64,000 nt of DNA from assembly GCF_047601025.1 (NCBI RefSeq), contig NZ_JASGJZ010000001.1, positions 4,836,001-4,900,000 on the forward strand, given 5' to 3'. Source of the stretch: Pseudorhodoferax sp047601025 (GTDB taxonomy: Bacteria; Pseudomonadota; Gammaproteobacteria; Burkholderiales; Burkholderiaceae_C). Of this stretch, positions 54,449-62,561 are shown in pieces. Made by a program: the position numbers and the translations under genes. Position 1 is the first letter of the stretch, and each line of letters starts with the position of its first letter. The notes under the pieces are model-generated. The model was not told where the DNA came from. It searched no databases and was given only the letters and a program-made list of their open reading frames with translations.

Positions 54449-55807
54449 ATGATCCCCCGCCTGCCATCCCCCGTGCGCCGCCTGCTCCCGGCCGCGCTCG
54501 CCGCCCTGTCCCTGTGCGCCGCCGCCCAGGACCAGCCCGCACCGGTGCCCGCCCCGGCCGCCGCGCAGGCGCTGTACCCGCTGATCGCGCAGCGGTCCCA
54601 GGCCATCGAGCAGAAGGTCATCGGCTGGCGGCGCGACGTCCACCAGCACCCCGAACTGGGCAACCAGGAGCGGCGCACCGCCGCACTGGTCGCCGCGCAC
54701 CTGAAGCAGCTCGGCTACGAGGTGCGCGAGGGCGTGGCCGTGACCGGCGTGGTCGCCACGCTCCAGGGCGGCCGGCCGGGCCCGGTGGTGGCGCTGCGCG
54801 CCGACATGGACGCCCTGCCCGTCAAGGAACAGGTCGACCTGCCGTTCGCGTCCAAGGTGCGCGCCACCTGGGACGGCAAGGAGGTCGACGTGATGCACGC
54901 CTGCGGCCACGACGGCCACGTCGCCATCCTGATGGGCGTGGCCGAGGTGCTGGCCTCGATGAAGGACCAGCTGCCGGGCACCGTCAAGCTGCTGCTGCAG
55001 CCGGCCGAGGAAAAGCTGCCGAACGGCGAAATCGGCGGCTCGCGCCGCATGCTGGCCGAAGGCGCCTTCGACGCGCCCAAGCCCGAGGTGGTGTTCGGGC
55101 TGCACCTGTGGGCCGCCACCAACACCGGCGCGATCGGCTACCGGGCCGGCCCGATCACGGCCGGCTCGGACGCGTTCAAGATCGACGTCAAGGGCCGGCA
55201 GACGCACGGCTCGCAGCCCTGGTCCGGCATCGACCCGATCGTGCTGGCCTCGCAGATCGTGCTGGGCCTGCAGACCATCGAGAGCCGCCAGGTCAACGTG
55301 ACGCAGGAGCCCTCGGTGCTCAGCGTGGGCACGATCCAGGGCGGCACCCGCTACAACATCATCCCCGAGGAGGTGAAGATGAGCGGCACGCTGCGCACCT
55401 ACGACGAGGGCATGCGCACCTTCATCATGAAGCGCATGGGCGAGACCGCCGGGCTGATCGCGCAGAGCGGCGGCGGCTCGGCCCACGTGCACTTCGAGCC
55501 CGACGGCTACGCCGCCACGGTGAACGATCCGGCGCTGACCGCCAGGATGGTCCCGAGCCTGGCCCGCGTGCCCGGCGTGCGCACGCACGTCATGCCCAAG
55601 AGCACCGCCGGCGAGGACTTCTCGTTCTTCGCGCAGGCGGTGCCGGGCCTGTTCGTGTTCCTCGGCGCCACGCCGCCGGGCCAGGACGCGGCCAAGGCCC
55701 CGGCCAACCACTCGCCGCTGTTCTTCATGGACGAGGCCAGCCTGCTGATCGGCGTGCGCACGCTGGCGCACCTGACGGTGGACTACATGGCGATGGCCGC
55801 GAAGTAG
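54449..55807 (+). CDS. secreted M20-family amidohydrolase
   Basis: A 452-residue zinc hydrolase of the hippurate/N-acyl-amino-acid amidohydrolase (M20D) type. A signal peptide comes first (MIPRLPSPVRRLLPAALAALSLCAAAQ). Zn ligands lie in RADMDALP, MHACGHDGH, QPAEE and the late FGLHLWA/HSPLFF region. The length exceeds cytosolic homologues because of the leader. It cleaves amide bonds of N-acylated amino acids in the periplasm or outside. ATG (54449) is preferred over an upstream ATG that would give an oversize leader. Same strand as LysR, 79 nt apart; convergent with the IclR gene. Confidence 0.9.
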   Translation: MIPRLPSPVRRLLPAALAALSLCAAAQDQPAPVPAPAAAQALYPLIAQRSQAIEQKVIGWRRDVHQHPELGNQERRTAALVAAHLKQLGYEVREGVAVTGVVATLQGGRPGPVVALRADMDALPVKEQVDLPFASKVRATWDGKEVDVMHACGHDGHVAILMGVAEVLASMKDQLPGTVKLLLQPAEEKLPNGEIGGSRRMLAEGAFDAPKPEVVFGLHLWAATNTGAIGYRAGPITAGSDAFKIDVKGRQTHGSQPWSGIDPIVLASQIVLGLQTIESRQVNVTQEPSVLSVGTIQGGTRYNIIPEEVKMSGTLRTYDEGMRTFIMKRMGETAGLIAQSGGGSAHVHFEPDGYAATVNDPALTARMVPSLARVPGVRTHVMPKSTAGEDFSFFAQAVPGLFVFLGATPPGQDAAKAPANHSPLFFMDEASLLIGVRTLAHLTVDYMAMAAK

Positions 55808-55815
55808 GCCGCCGG

Positions 55816-56574
55816 CTACAGCAGGCCGCGCAGCTCGCGCGCCGCCTCCAGCATGGCCGGCAGCAGCTCGCGCTCCATGGCCTCGCGGCCGGTGCGGGCC
55901 GGCGAGGCCACCACGTTCAGCGCCGCCACGGTGCGGCCCTGCATGTCGCGCAGCGGCACGGCCAGCGCGTGCACGCCCAGCTCGTGCTCCTCGATGGCGA
56001 CGCAGTAGTCCTGCCGGCGCACCGCGTCGATGCACTGGCGGAAGCGCCGCGGCTCGGTCACCGTGTGCCGGGTCAGGCGTACCAGCTCGCGGCCCTTCAT
56101 CCAGGCGGCGAAGGCCGCGCGCGGCTCGGCGGCCAACAGCACGCGGCCGGTGGAGGTGGCGTGCAGCGGCAGCCGCGCGCCCAGGTGCAGGCCGTAGGCC
56201 AGCATGCGCAGCGTGCCGCTGCGCGCGACGATGACGACCTCGTCGCCGTCGCGCACCACGGCCGAGAACGACTCGCCGGTCTGCGCGGCCAGCCGGTTCA
56301 GCGTCGGCTGGATCGCGCGCGGCAGCCGCGCCGAGGCCAGGTAGCTGCCGGAGAAGCGCAGCACCTTGGGCGCGAGCCAGAAGTAGCCGCCGTCGGATTC
56401 CAGGTAGCCCAGGTGCTCCAGCGTCAGCAGGTGGCGCCGCGCCGCCGCGCGCGTGATGCCGGCGCGCTGCGCGGCCAGCGTGGCGTTCAGCCGCTGGCGC
56501 TCGGTGTCGAAGCTCTCCAGCACGGCCATGCCCTTGGCCATGCCTTCGATCAGGTCCGCTTTGGCGATGGTCAT
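55816..56574 (-). CDS. IclR-family regulator (PobR/PcaU-like)
   Basis: A 252-residue IclR regulator. The winged helix reads AVLESFDTERQRLNATLAAQRAGITRAAARRHLLTLEHLGYLES and the effector-binding domain follows (VVIVARSGTLRMLAYGLHLGARLPLHATSTGRVLLA, AIEEHELGVHALAVPLRD). This resembles PcaR/PcaU/PobR regulators of protocatechuate and 4-hydroxybenzoate genes. It diverges from pobA over a region with a palindrome-plus-direct-repeat operator (56598-56635), the arrangement known for PobR. It would activate pobA when 4-hydroxybenzoate is present. Confidence 0.9.
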   Translation of the reverse strand: MTIAKADLIEGMAKGMAVLESFDTERQRLNATLAAQRAGITRAAARRHLLTLEHLGYLESDGGYFWLAPKVLRFSGSYLASARLPRAIQPTLNRLAAQTGESFSAVVRDGDEVVIVARSGTLRMLAYGLHLGARLPLHATSTGRVLLAAEPRAAFAAWMKGRELVRLTRHTVTEPRRFRQCIDAVRRQDYCVAIEEHELGVHALAVPLRDMQGRTVAALNVVASPARTGREAMERELLPAMLEAARELRGLL

Positions 56575-56597
56575 GCAAGCGCTCCGCAATCCAGCTA

Positions 56598-56635
56598 TTG
56601 CGCGATGATCGCGCAAGCCGGCCGATGATCGCACA
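56598..56635. promoter_or_regulatory. PobR/PcaU-type operator (palindrome plus third half-site)
   Basis: A perfect palindrome TTGCGCGAT-G-ATCGCGCAA (56598-56616) is followed by a third copy of the half-site (GATGATCGCACA, 56624-56635). The third copy lies exactly 20 bp after the second and in the same orientation. IclR regulators of this branch (PcaU, PobR) bind such a palindrome with an extra direct repeat. It is in the pobA/IclR divergent intergenic region. Confidence 0.65.
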
Positions 56636-56713
56636 GCGCGCGCCTCCCGCCGATGCGGCCGGCGCCCGCCGGCCCTACGCTGGCGGGTGTTCCAACACCT
56701 GCGGAGACATTCC

Positions 56714-57892
56714 ATGCGCACTCAAGTCGCCATCATCGGCGCCGGCCCGTCGGGGCTGCTGCTCGGCCAGCTGCTGCACCAGGCCGGCATCGACAACGTC
56801 ATCCTGGAGCGCCAGAGCGGCGACTACGTGCTCGGCCGCATCCGCGCCGGCGTGCTGGAGCAGATCACGATGGACCTGCTGAAGGCCGCGGGCGTGGACC
56901 GGCGCGCGCTGGCCGAGGGCCTGCCGCACGACGGCATCGAGCTGCTGTTCAAGGGCCGGCGCCACCGCATCGACCTGCACGGCCTGTCGGGCGGCAAGCG
57001 CGTGACGGTGTACGGCCAGACCGAGGTCACGCGCGACCTGATGGAGGCGCGCGCCGCCGCCGGCCTCGTCACCGTCTACGAGGCCGGGGACGTGGCGCTG
57101 CACGGCTTCGACGGCGACCGGCCCTCGGTCACCTACACCCAGGACGGCCAGACCCGCACGCTCGCGTGCGACTTCATCGCCGGCTGCGACGGCTACCACG
57201 GCGTCAGCCGCAAGAGCGTCCCCGCCGGCGCCGTCACCGAGTACGAGAAGGTCTACCCGTTCGGCTGGCTCGGCATCCTGGCCGACGTGCCGCCGGTCTC
57301 CCACGAGCTGATCTACGCCAACACCGAACGCGGCTTCGCGCTGTGCAGCATGCGCAGCACGCAGCGCAGCCGCTACTACGTGCAGTGCAGCCTGGACGAG
57401 CAGGTAGAGCGCTGGAGCGACGAGGCCTTCTGGGACGAGCTGCGCCGCCGCCTGGACCCGGAGGCCGCCGAGCGCCTGGTCACCGGCCCCTCGCTGGAAA
57501 AGAGCATCGCGCCGCTGCGCAGCTTCGTGGCCGAGCCGATGCGCTTCGGCCGGCTGTTCCTGGCCGGCGACGCGGCCCACATCGTGCCGCCCACCGGTGC
57601 CAAGGGCCTGAACCTGGCGGCCTCGGACGTGGGCTACCTGTGGCAGGCGCTGCGCGAGCACTACGGCGAGAAGTCCAGCGCCGGCATCGACCACTACTCG
57701 GAGACCTGCCTGCGCCGCGTCTGGAAGGCCGAGCGCTTCTCCTGGTGGTTCACCTCGCTGATGCACCGCTTCCCGGAGAACGCCGGCTTCGGCCAGAAGA
57801 TCCAGGAGGCCGAGCTGGACTACCTGGTCCAGTCGCGCGCGGCCTCGACCGCGCTGGCGGAAAACTACGTCGGCCTGCCGGCCGAGTGGTGA
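56714..57892 (+). CDS. pobA: 4-hydroxybenzoate 3-monooxygenase
   Basis: A 392-residue flavoprotein hydroxylase converting 4-hydroxybenzoate to protocatechuate with NADPH and O2. It has the FAD motif IIGAGPSGLLLGQLLH, the DG motif CDGYHGVSRK and the C-terminal GDAAHIVPPTGAKGLNLAASDV typical of PHBH. Total length agrees with Pseudomonas PobA (394). GGAGA is six bases upstream of the ATG. Divergent from the PobR-like regulator; a tannase-family gene follows. It would feed aromatic acids released by esterases into the protocatechuate route. Confidence 0.95.
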   Translation: MRTQVAIIGAGPSGLLLGQLLHQAGIDNVILERQSGDYVLGRIRAGVLEQITMDLLKAAGVDRRALAEGLPHDGIELLFKGRRHRIDLHGLSGGKRVTVYGQTEVTRDLMEARAAAGLVTVYEAGDVALHGFDGDRPSVTYTQDGQTRTLACDFIAGCDGYHGVSRKSVPAGAVTEYEKVYPFGWLGILADVPPVSHELIYANTERGFALCSMRSTQRSRYYVQCSLDEQVERWSDEAFWDELRRRLDPEAAERLVTGPSLEKSIAPLRSFVAEPMRFGRLFLAGDAAHIVPPTGAKGLNLAASDVGYLWQALREHYGEKSSAGIDHYSETCLRRVWKAERFSWWFTSLMHRFPENAGFGQKIQEAELDYLVQSRAASTALAENYVGLPAEW

Positions 57893-58001
57893 GCGCCGCC
57901 CGTTCCGCACCGGCCCGCAACGCCACGAAAGGAGGCCCGCCGCCACGCTGAAGCCCCGCCGCCCGCCCGGACTGCCATCCCACCATGACCAAGGAGACAT
58001 G

Positions 58002-59741
58002 ATGACCCCATCGCCCGCACCCAAGACCCTGATCGCGCTGGCCGCCAGCGCTCTGCTCGCCGCCTGCAGCGGCAGCGACGACGGCGACAGCTTCGCCACG
58101 CCGCTGGTGGTCGCCGACGCCGCCCGCGCCTGCGCCGCCCTGGCCGGCCAGGGCGTGGAGGCCGCGAGGATCGGCGAGCCCACGGGCGGCGCCGTCGTCA
58201 CGTCCGCCACGCTGAAGGCCGCCGTGGCCGACGCGCCGAACGCCGGCGGCACGGCCACCGTGCTCGGCACGCCGGAATACTGCGAGCTGCTGGTCCAGAT
58301 CCGCCCGGCGGACCCGGCCGCGCCGGTGATCAACAGCCAGGTCAACCTGCCCACCAGCTGGAACGGCAAGAAGCTGCAGTTCGGCGGCGCCGGCTACAAC
58401 GGCACGCTGGTCAACGGCCTGGACTTCAGCCGCGCGGCGCCGCCGGACGTGCCGCGCCCGATCACGCGCGGCTACATGACGGCCGGCACCGACTCGGGCC
58501 ACCAGAACCAGGCCGGCGTGGAGATCTTCGCGTTCGCGCTGAACCGGGAGGCGCTGGTCAACTTCGCCTACGCGGCCTACAAGAAGACGCACGACGTGGC
58601 CGTCGCGCTGGGCGAGCGCTACTACCGGCACAAGCCGATGAAGAGCTACTACATGGGCGGCTCCGAAGGCGGGCGCGAGGGCATGGTGATGGCGCAGCGC
58701 TACCCCGGCGACTACGACGGCATCGTCTCGATCGACCCGGTGATGAACTGGACCGGCCTGCAGACCTTCGGCAACTGGATCGGCGGCATCCGCCAGAGCG
58801 CGCCGGGCGCCTGGCTGGGCGGCAAGACCCAGCTGGTGCACGACACCGTGGCCGCGGCCTGCGACGCACTGGACGGCATCGCCGACGGCGTGGTCAGCCA
58901 GTACCGCGCCTGCAAGCCGCTGGCCGAGGCCGCGCTCGCCGCCAAGGCCTGCCCCTCGGGCGGCGACGAGGGCCCGGGCTGCCTGTCCGCCGCGCAGCTC
59001 GCGGTGATCCAGTCCGCGCACGCGGGCTACCGGTTCGCGTTCCCGGTGGCCAACGGCATGCAGGCCTACGCGGGCTTCGGCTTCGGCGGCGAGGGCCTGG
59101 CCGGCAACTGGTCGAACTGGCTGGTCGGCACCGCGCCGCCGACCGCCGGCCCCGCCGCCGACGGCATCAACCAGGTCTACCGCTACGGCAACGGCTACGT
59201 GCGCTACTTCATCGCGCAGGACGCCGCCTTCGACCCGCTGGCCTACGACCCGGCCGCCTGGCGCGAGCGCGTGCTGCAGGTCTCGCAGTGGATGGACGCG
59301 ACCGACACCGACCTGTCGGCCTTCCGCGCGCGCGGCGGCCGGCTGATCCTGCGCGAGGACCTGTCCGACACCGCGCAAAGCCCCTGGACCGGCCTGAACT
59401 ACCGGGACGCGGTGGCCGCACGCATGGGCGCGGCCGCGGTCGAGGAGTTCTTCGTGGCCTATGCCGCCACCGGCCTGCCGCACACCTCCGGCGGCGTGGC
59501 CGCGGGCACGGCGAACGCACCGGCGCACGGCATTCCCGGCCGCGTGGACCTGCTGGCCGTGCTGGAGGACTGGGTCGAGAAAGGCATCCGTCCGGCCGCG
59601 CACTACACGCTGACGAACCAGCAGGCGCTGGCGCCGTTCGCGACCATCGCGTCCAAACCCATGTGCCGCTATCCGCAGTACCCGCGCTACCAGGGCGGCG
59701 ACCCCGCGCTGGCCGCCAGCTACCGCTGCGCGGACGACTGA
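58002..59741 (+). CDS. tannase-family lipoprotein lacking the active-site disulfide cysteines
   Basis: A 579-residue lipoprotein (lipobox LLAA-C at Cys22) of the tannase/feruloyl esterase family. The nucleophile Ser221 is present in MGGSEGGREG, but the preceding Cys of the CS-D-HC motif is Gly. The His near residue 494 (GLPHTSGG) is followed by Thr rather than Cys. Both partners of the usual disulfide are lost together, so the fold may still be active with a different brace or may have changed function. AGGAG lies upstream; an ATG three bases earlier is also possible. Gene follows pobA by 106 nt and shares the aromatic-ester theme with the other tannase-family gene at 10989-12650. Confidence 0.83.
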   Translation: MTPSPAPKTLIALAASALLAACSGSDDGDSFATPLVVADAARACAALAGQGVEAARIGEPTGGAVVTSATLKAAVADAPNAGGTATVLGTPEYCELLVQIRPADPAAPVINSQVNLPTSWNGKKLQFGGAGYNGTLVNGLDFSRAAPPDVPRPITRGYMTAGTDSGHQNQAGVEIFAFALNREALVNFAYAAYKKTHDVAVALGERYYRHKPMKSYYMGGSEGGREGMVMAQRYPGDYDGIVSIDPVMNWTGLQTFGNWIGGIRQSAPGAWLGGKTQLVHDTVAAACDALDGIADGVVSQYRACKPLAEAALAAKACPSGGDEGPGCLSAAQLAVIQSAHAGYRFAFPVANGMQAYAGFGFGGEGLAGNWSNWLVGTAPPTAGPAADGINQVYRYGNGYVRYFIAQDAAFDPLAYDPAAWRERVLQVSQWMDATDTDLSAFRARGGRLILREDLSDTAQSPWTGLNYRDAVAARMGAAAVEEFFVAYAATGLPHTSGGVAAGTANAPAHGIPGRVDLLAVLEDWVEKGIRPAAHYTLTNQQALAPFATIASKPMCRYPQYPRYQGGDPALAASYRCADD

Positions 59742-59780
59742 CCCGCCCCAGGCGGACACGGCCCGCCCCAGGCGGACAAG
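59741..59780. repeat. 20-nt tandem direct repeat
   Basis: Two copies of (A/G)CCCGCCCCAGGCGGACA(C/A)G stand head to tail, the first starting at the tannase-family stop. Each unit also has an internal CGCC/GGCG dyad. Together with the hairpin directly after it, this could be an assembly of termination or regulatory sites. Confidence 0.7.
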
Positions 59781-59807
59781 GCATGGCAACACCCCCCTGT
59801 GCCATGC
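59781..59807. terminator. hairpin, possible terminator
   Basis: An 8-bp perfect inverted repeat GCATGGCA/TGCCATGC with an 11-nt C-rich loop begins 40 nt after the tannase-family stop. It could terminate that transcript, but a U-run is missing. It may equally be a regulator site for the downstream leader. Confidence 0.45.
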
Positions 59808-59848
59808 GGTTATGCCGGGATGTGATGGAATCCGCAGCTTTGTTCGCC

Positions 59849-59870
59849 AGCGCTGCACGGGTGCAGCGCT
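59849..59870. promoter_or_regulatory. 22-bp perfect palindrome (operator candidate)
   Basis: A ten-base arm AGCGCTGCAC is followed by a GG centre and its exact complement GTGCAGCGCT. This lies 26 nt before the short ORF at 59896. A perfect symmetry this long fits a dimeric repressor operator or an RNA hairpin. No regulator gene sits next to it, so the binder is unknown. Confidence 0.6.
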
Positions 59871-59895
59871 GCATCTGCTGGTTGGGGAGGACGCC

Positions 59896-60066
59896 ATGTC
59901 GACAGACGCCCTCTTCCAATTGGGGATCGTTCCAGGCTCGCTGAACACCACCCAAACGGAAGACTTCACCGCCGCGCGCGCCACCGGCGCGCCGGACCAC
60001 CACCCTCGGGCCAGGCACCTGCGTGCCTTGCCGGCCGCGTCTTCCTATCCGCCGACGCCGCGCTGA
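59896..60066 (+). CDS. short ORF (56 codons), candidate leader peptide or small protein
   Basis: A 56-codon ORF starting with MSTDALFQLGIVPGSLNTT. A GGGAGG lies five bases before the ATG, one of the best ribosome binding sites in the window. The encoded protein is polar and has no membrane segment or known domain; the C-terminal half is Arg/Pro/His-rich. It is 94 nt upstream of nspC and is followed by a long GC-rich hairpin. It is not recognised as a known family. It may be a small protein or a leader peptide whose translation controls the polyamine genes. The base composition of its first half is less GC-rich than its neighbours. Confidence 0.5.
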   Translation: MSTDALFQLGIVPGSLNTTQTEDFTAARATGAPDHHPRARHLRALPAASSYPPTPR

Positions 60067-60085
60067 ACGCGCTGCCTCCCCACGC

Positions 60086-60134
60086 CGCCGGCGTGCACGG
60101 CCCCTGCCCCGGCGCAGGGCCGTACACGCCGGCG
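60086..60134 (+). promoter_or_regulatory. long hairpin in the nspC leader (attenuator candidate)
   Basis: The left arm 60087-60107 (GCCGGCGTGCACGGCC...) pairs with 60114-60133. The stem is about 20 bp with one mismatch and one bulged C, with a 6-nt loop. It lies between the short ORF stop and the nspC ATG and is followed by a pyrimidine stretch (CTTTCCCGTTTC). The strength of the stem suggests termination or occlusion of the nspC ribosome binding site. Confidence 0.5.
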
Positions 60135-60160
60135 CGGCCGCTTTCCCGTTTCGCCCCGCC

Positions 60161-61261
60161 ATGCTGCAGACCCCCTACTACCTGATCGACAAGCACGCCC
60201 TGCTGCGCAACCTGCGGACGGTCTCGCACGTACGTGCGCAGTCCGGCGCCAAGGTGCTGCTGGCGCTGAAATGCTTCGCCGCCTGGAGCGTGTTCGACCT
60301 GATGCGCGAGCACCTGGACGGCACCACCTCCTCCTCGCTGCACGAGGTCCGGCTCGGCCGCGAGAAGTTTGGCGGCGAGACCCACGCCTACAGCGTGGCC
60401 TGGGCCGGGCACGAGATCGACGAGGCCGTGGCCCACGCCGACCGGATCGTCTTCAACTCGCTGTCGCAGCTGCAGCGCCTGGGCGGCCGCGCGGCCGGCA
60501 TCCCACGCGGGCTGCGGCTCAACCCCGGCGTCAGCGCCTCGGGCTACGACCTGGCCGACCCGGCGCGGCCGTTCAGCCGGCTCGGCGAATCCGACCCGCG
60601 CCGGCTGGCCGAGGCGCTGGCGCTGGGCGCGGACGGCTTCATGGTCCACAACAACTGCGACAACCGCGACTTCGCGCGCTTCGACGCGCTGCTGGGCGAA
60701 CTCGAGGCGCGCTACGGCGAGCTGCTGTCGCAGGCGCGCTGGATCAGCCTGGGCGGCGGCATCCACTTCACCGCGCCGGACTACCCGCTCGACGCCTTCT
60801 GCGCGCGGCTGCGCCGCTTCGCCGACCGGCACGGCGTGCAGGTCTACCTGGAGCCCGGCGAGGCCGTCGTGACCCAGAGCACCACGCTGGAGGTGACGGT
60901 GCTGGACGTGCTGCACAACGGCAAGCCGCTGGCCATCGTCGACGCCGCCACCGAGGCGCACATGCCCGACCTGCTGGTCTACGGCCTGCAGGCCAGCGTG
61001 CAGCCCGATGCCGGCCCGCACCGCTACCTGGTGTGCGGCAACACCTGCCTGGCCGGCGACGTGTTCGGCGAGTTCCGCTTCGAGCAGCCGCTGGCGCCCG
61101 GCGCGCGCCTCTCGCTGCGCGACGCCGGCGGCTACACCATGGTCAAGAAGAACTGGTTCAACGGCGTGCGCATGCCCGCCATCGCCGTCCGCGAGCTGGA
61201 CGGCGGCATCCGCCTGGTACGCGCGTTCGGCTACCAGGACTACGTCGACAGCCTTTCCTGA
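60161..61261 (+). CDS. nspC: carboxynorspermidine/carboxyspermidine decarboxylase
   Basis: A 366-residue alanine-racemase-fold PLP enzyme. It decarboxylates carboxynorspermidine or carboxyspermidine to the triamine, the last step of the aspartate-semialdehyde polyamine route. The PLP lysine is Lys37 in LLALKCFAAWS. The substrate/PLP region includes SSSLHEVRLGREKFGGE, VHNNCDNRDF, SLGGGIHFT, YLEPGEAV and CGNTCLAGDVFGEF, with the Cys involved in catalysis. No strong Shine-Dalgarno is seen before the ATG; a structured leader precedes it. Coupled in order with the synthase 13 nt downstream. Confidence 0.94.
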   Translation: MLQTPYYLIDKHALLRNLRTVSHVRAQSGAKVLLALKCFAAWSVFDLMREHLDGTTSSSLHEVRLGREKFGGETHAYSVAWAGHEIDEAVAHADRIVFNSLSQLQRLGGRAAGIPRGLRLNPGVSASGYDLADPARPFSRLGESDPRRLAEALALGADGFMVHNNCDNRDFARFDALLGELEARYGELLSQARWISLGGGIHFTAPDYPLDAFCARLRRFADRHGVQVYLEPGEAVVTQSTTLEVTVLDVLHNGKPLAIVDAATEAHMPDLLVYGLQASVQPDAGPHRYLVCGNTCLAGDVFGEFRFEQPLAPGARLSLRDAGGYTMVKKNWFNGVRMPAIAVRELDGGIRLVRAFGYQDYVDSLS

Positions 61262-61274
61262 GGATCACCCGGCC

Positions 61275-62540
61275 ATGAAACGCAACGTCCTGATCATCGG
61301 CGCCGGCGGCGTCGCCCACGTGGCGGCCCACAAGTGCGCCCGGCACAACGCGCAACTGGGCGACATCCACGTCGCCTCGCGCACGCTGGCCAAGTGCCAG
61401 GCCATCGTGGCATCGGTCCATGCCAAGGGCAGCCTGCAGCAGCCGGGCGTCCTGCAGGCGCATGCGGTCGACGCGCTGGACGTGCAGGCCACGGCCGCGC
61501 TGATCCGCCGCACCGGCGCGCAGATCGTGGTCCAGGCCGGCTCGTCGTTCCTGAACATGGCCGTGCTGTCGGCCTGCATCGCCACCGGCGCGGCCTACAT
61601 CGACACCGCGATCCACGAGGACCCGGACCGCATCTGCGAGACCCCGCCCTGGTACGCCAACCACGAGTGGAAACACCGCGCCGAATGCGCCGCCGCCGGC
61701 GTGACGGCGGTGCTGGGCGCCGGCTTCGACCCGGGCGTGGTCAACGCCTACGCGCGGCTGGCCGTGGACGAGCTGTTCGACCAGGTGGACGCGATCGACA
61801 TCATCGACACCAACGCCGGCTCGCACGGCCGCTGGTTCGCGACCAACTTCGACCCGGAGATCAACTTCCGCGAGTTCACCGGCACCGTCTGGTCCTGGCA
61901 GCAGGGCCGCTGGACGGCGAACCGCATGTTCGAGAAGCGCCGCGAATGGGACCTGCCCGGCGTCGGCCGCCAGGCCACCTACCTGACCGGCCACGACGAG
62001 CTGCATTCGCTGTCGCAGCACCTGGGCGTGCCCGACATCCGCTTCTGGATGGGCTTCTCGGACCACTACATCAACGTGTTCACGGTGCTGAACACCCTGG
62101 GCCTGCTCTCGGAGCGGCCGGTGCGCACGGCCGAGGGCCTGGAGGTCGTGCCGCTGAAGGTGGTCAAGGCCGTGCTGCCCGACCCGGCCTCGCTGGCGCC
62201 GACCTACCAGGGCCTGACCTGCATCGGCGACCTGGTGCGCGGCACGCGCGACGGCCGGCCGCACGAGGCGCTGCTCTACAACGTCTGCGACCACGCGGCC
62301 TGCTACCGCGAGGTCGGCAGCCAGGCCATCGCCTACACCGCCGGCGTGCCGGCCGCCGCCACCGCGCGGCTGATCGCCGACGGCACCTGGGACACCGGCC
62401 GCATGCACAACATCGAGGAGCTGCCGGTGCGGCCCTGGCTGGCGCTGCTGGAGCGCATGGGCCTGCCCAGCCGCATCCGCGACGCGGACGGCGACCGCAG
62501 CCTGCTGGCGGCCCTGGCGCCGGCGTCGGCCGCCGCCTGA
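61275..62540 (+). CDS. carboxynorspermidine/carboxyspermidine synthase (saccharopine dehydrogenase family)
   Basis: A 421-residue NADPH-dependent enzyme. The Rossmann start is VLIIGAGGVAHVAAHKCARHN, followed by VVQAGSSFLNMAVLSACIATGAAYIDTAIHEDP, GAGFDPGVVNAYA and IDTNAGSHGRWFATNFDPEINFREFTG. These are characteristic of the carboxynorspermidine/carboxyspermidine dehydrogenase. It condenses aspartate beta-semialdehyde with putrescine or diaminopropane. GAGGAT precedes the ATG. Together with nspC it makes spermidine or norspermidine without S-adenosylmethionine decarboxylase. Which product is made cannot be told from the sequence. Confidence 0.93.
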   Translation: MKRNVLIIGAGGVAHVAAHKCARHNAQLGDIHVASRTLAKCQAIVASVHAKGSLQQPGVLQAHAVDALDVQATAALIRRTGAQIVVQAGSSFLNMAVLSACIATGAAYIDTAIHEDPDRICETPPWYANHEWKHRAECAAAGVTAVLGAGFDPGVVNAYARLAVDELFDQVDAIDIIDTNAGSHGRWFATNFDPEINFREFTGTVWSWQQGRWTANRMFEKRREWDLPGVGRQATYLTGHDELHSLSQHLGVPDIRFWMGFSDHYINVFTVLNTLGLLSERPVRTAEGLEVVPLKVVKAVLPDPASLAPTYQGLTCIGDLVRGTRDGRPHEALLYNVCDHAACYREVGSQAIAYTAGVPAAATARLIADGTWDTGRMHNIEELPVRPWLALLERMGLPSRIRDADGDRSLLAALAPASAAA

Positions 62541-62561
62541 CGGGGGCCCCCTCGCCGGCGC

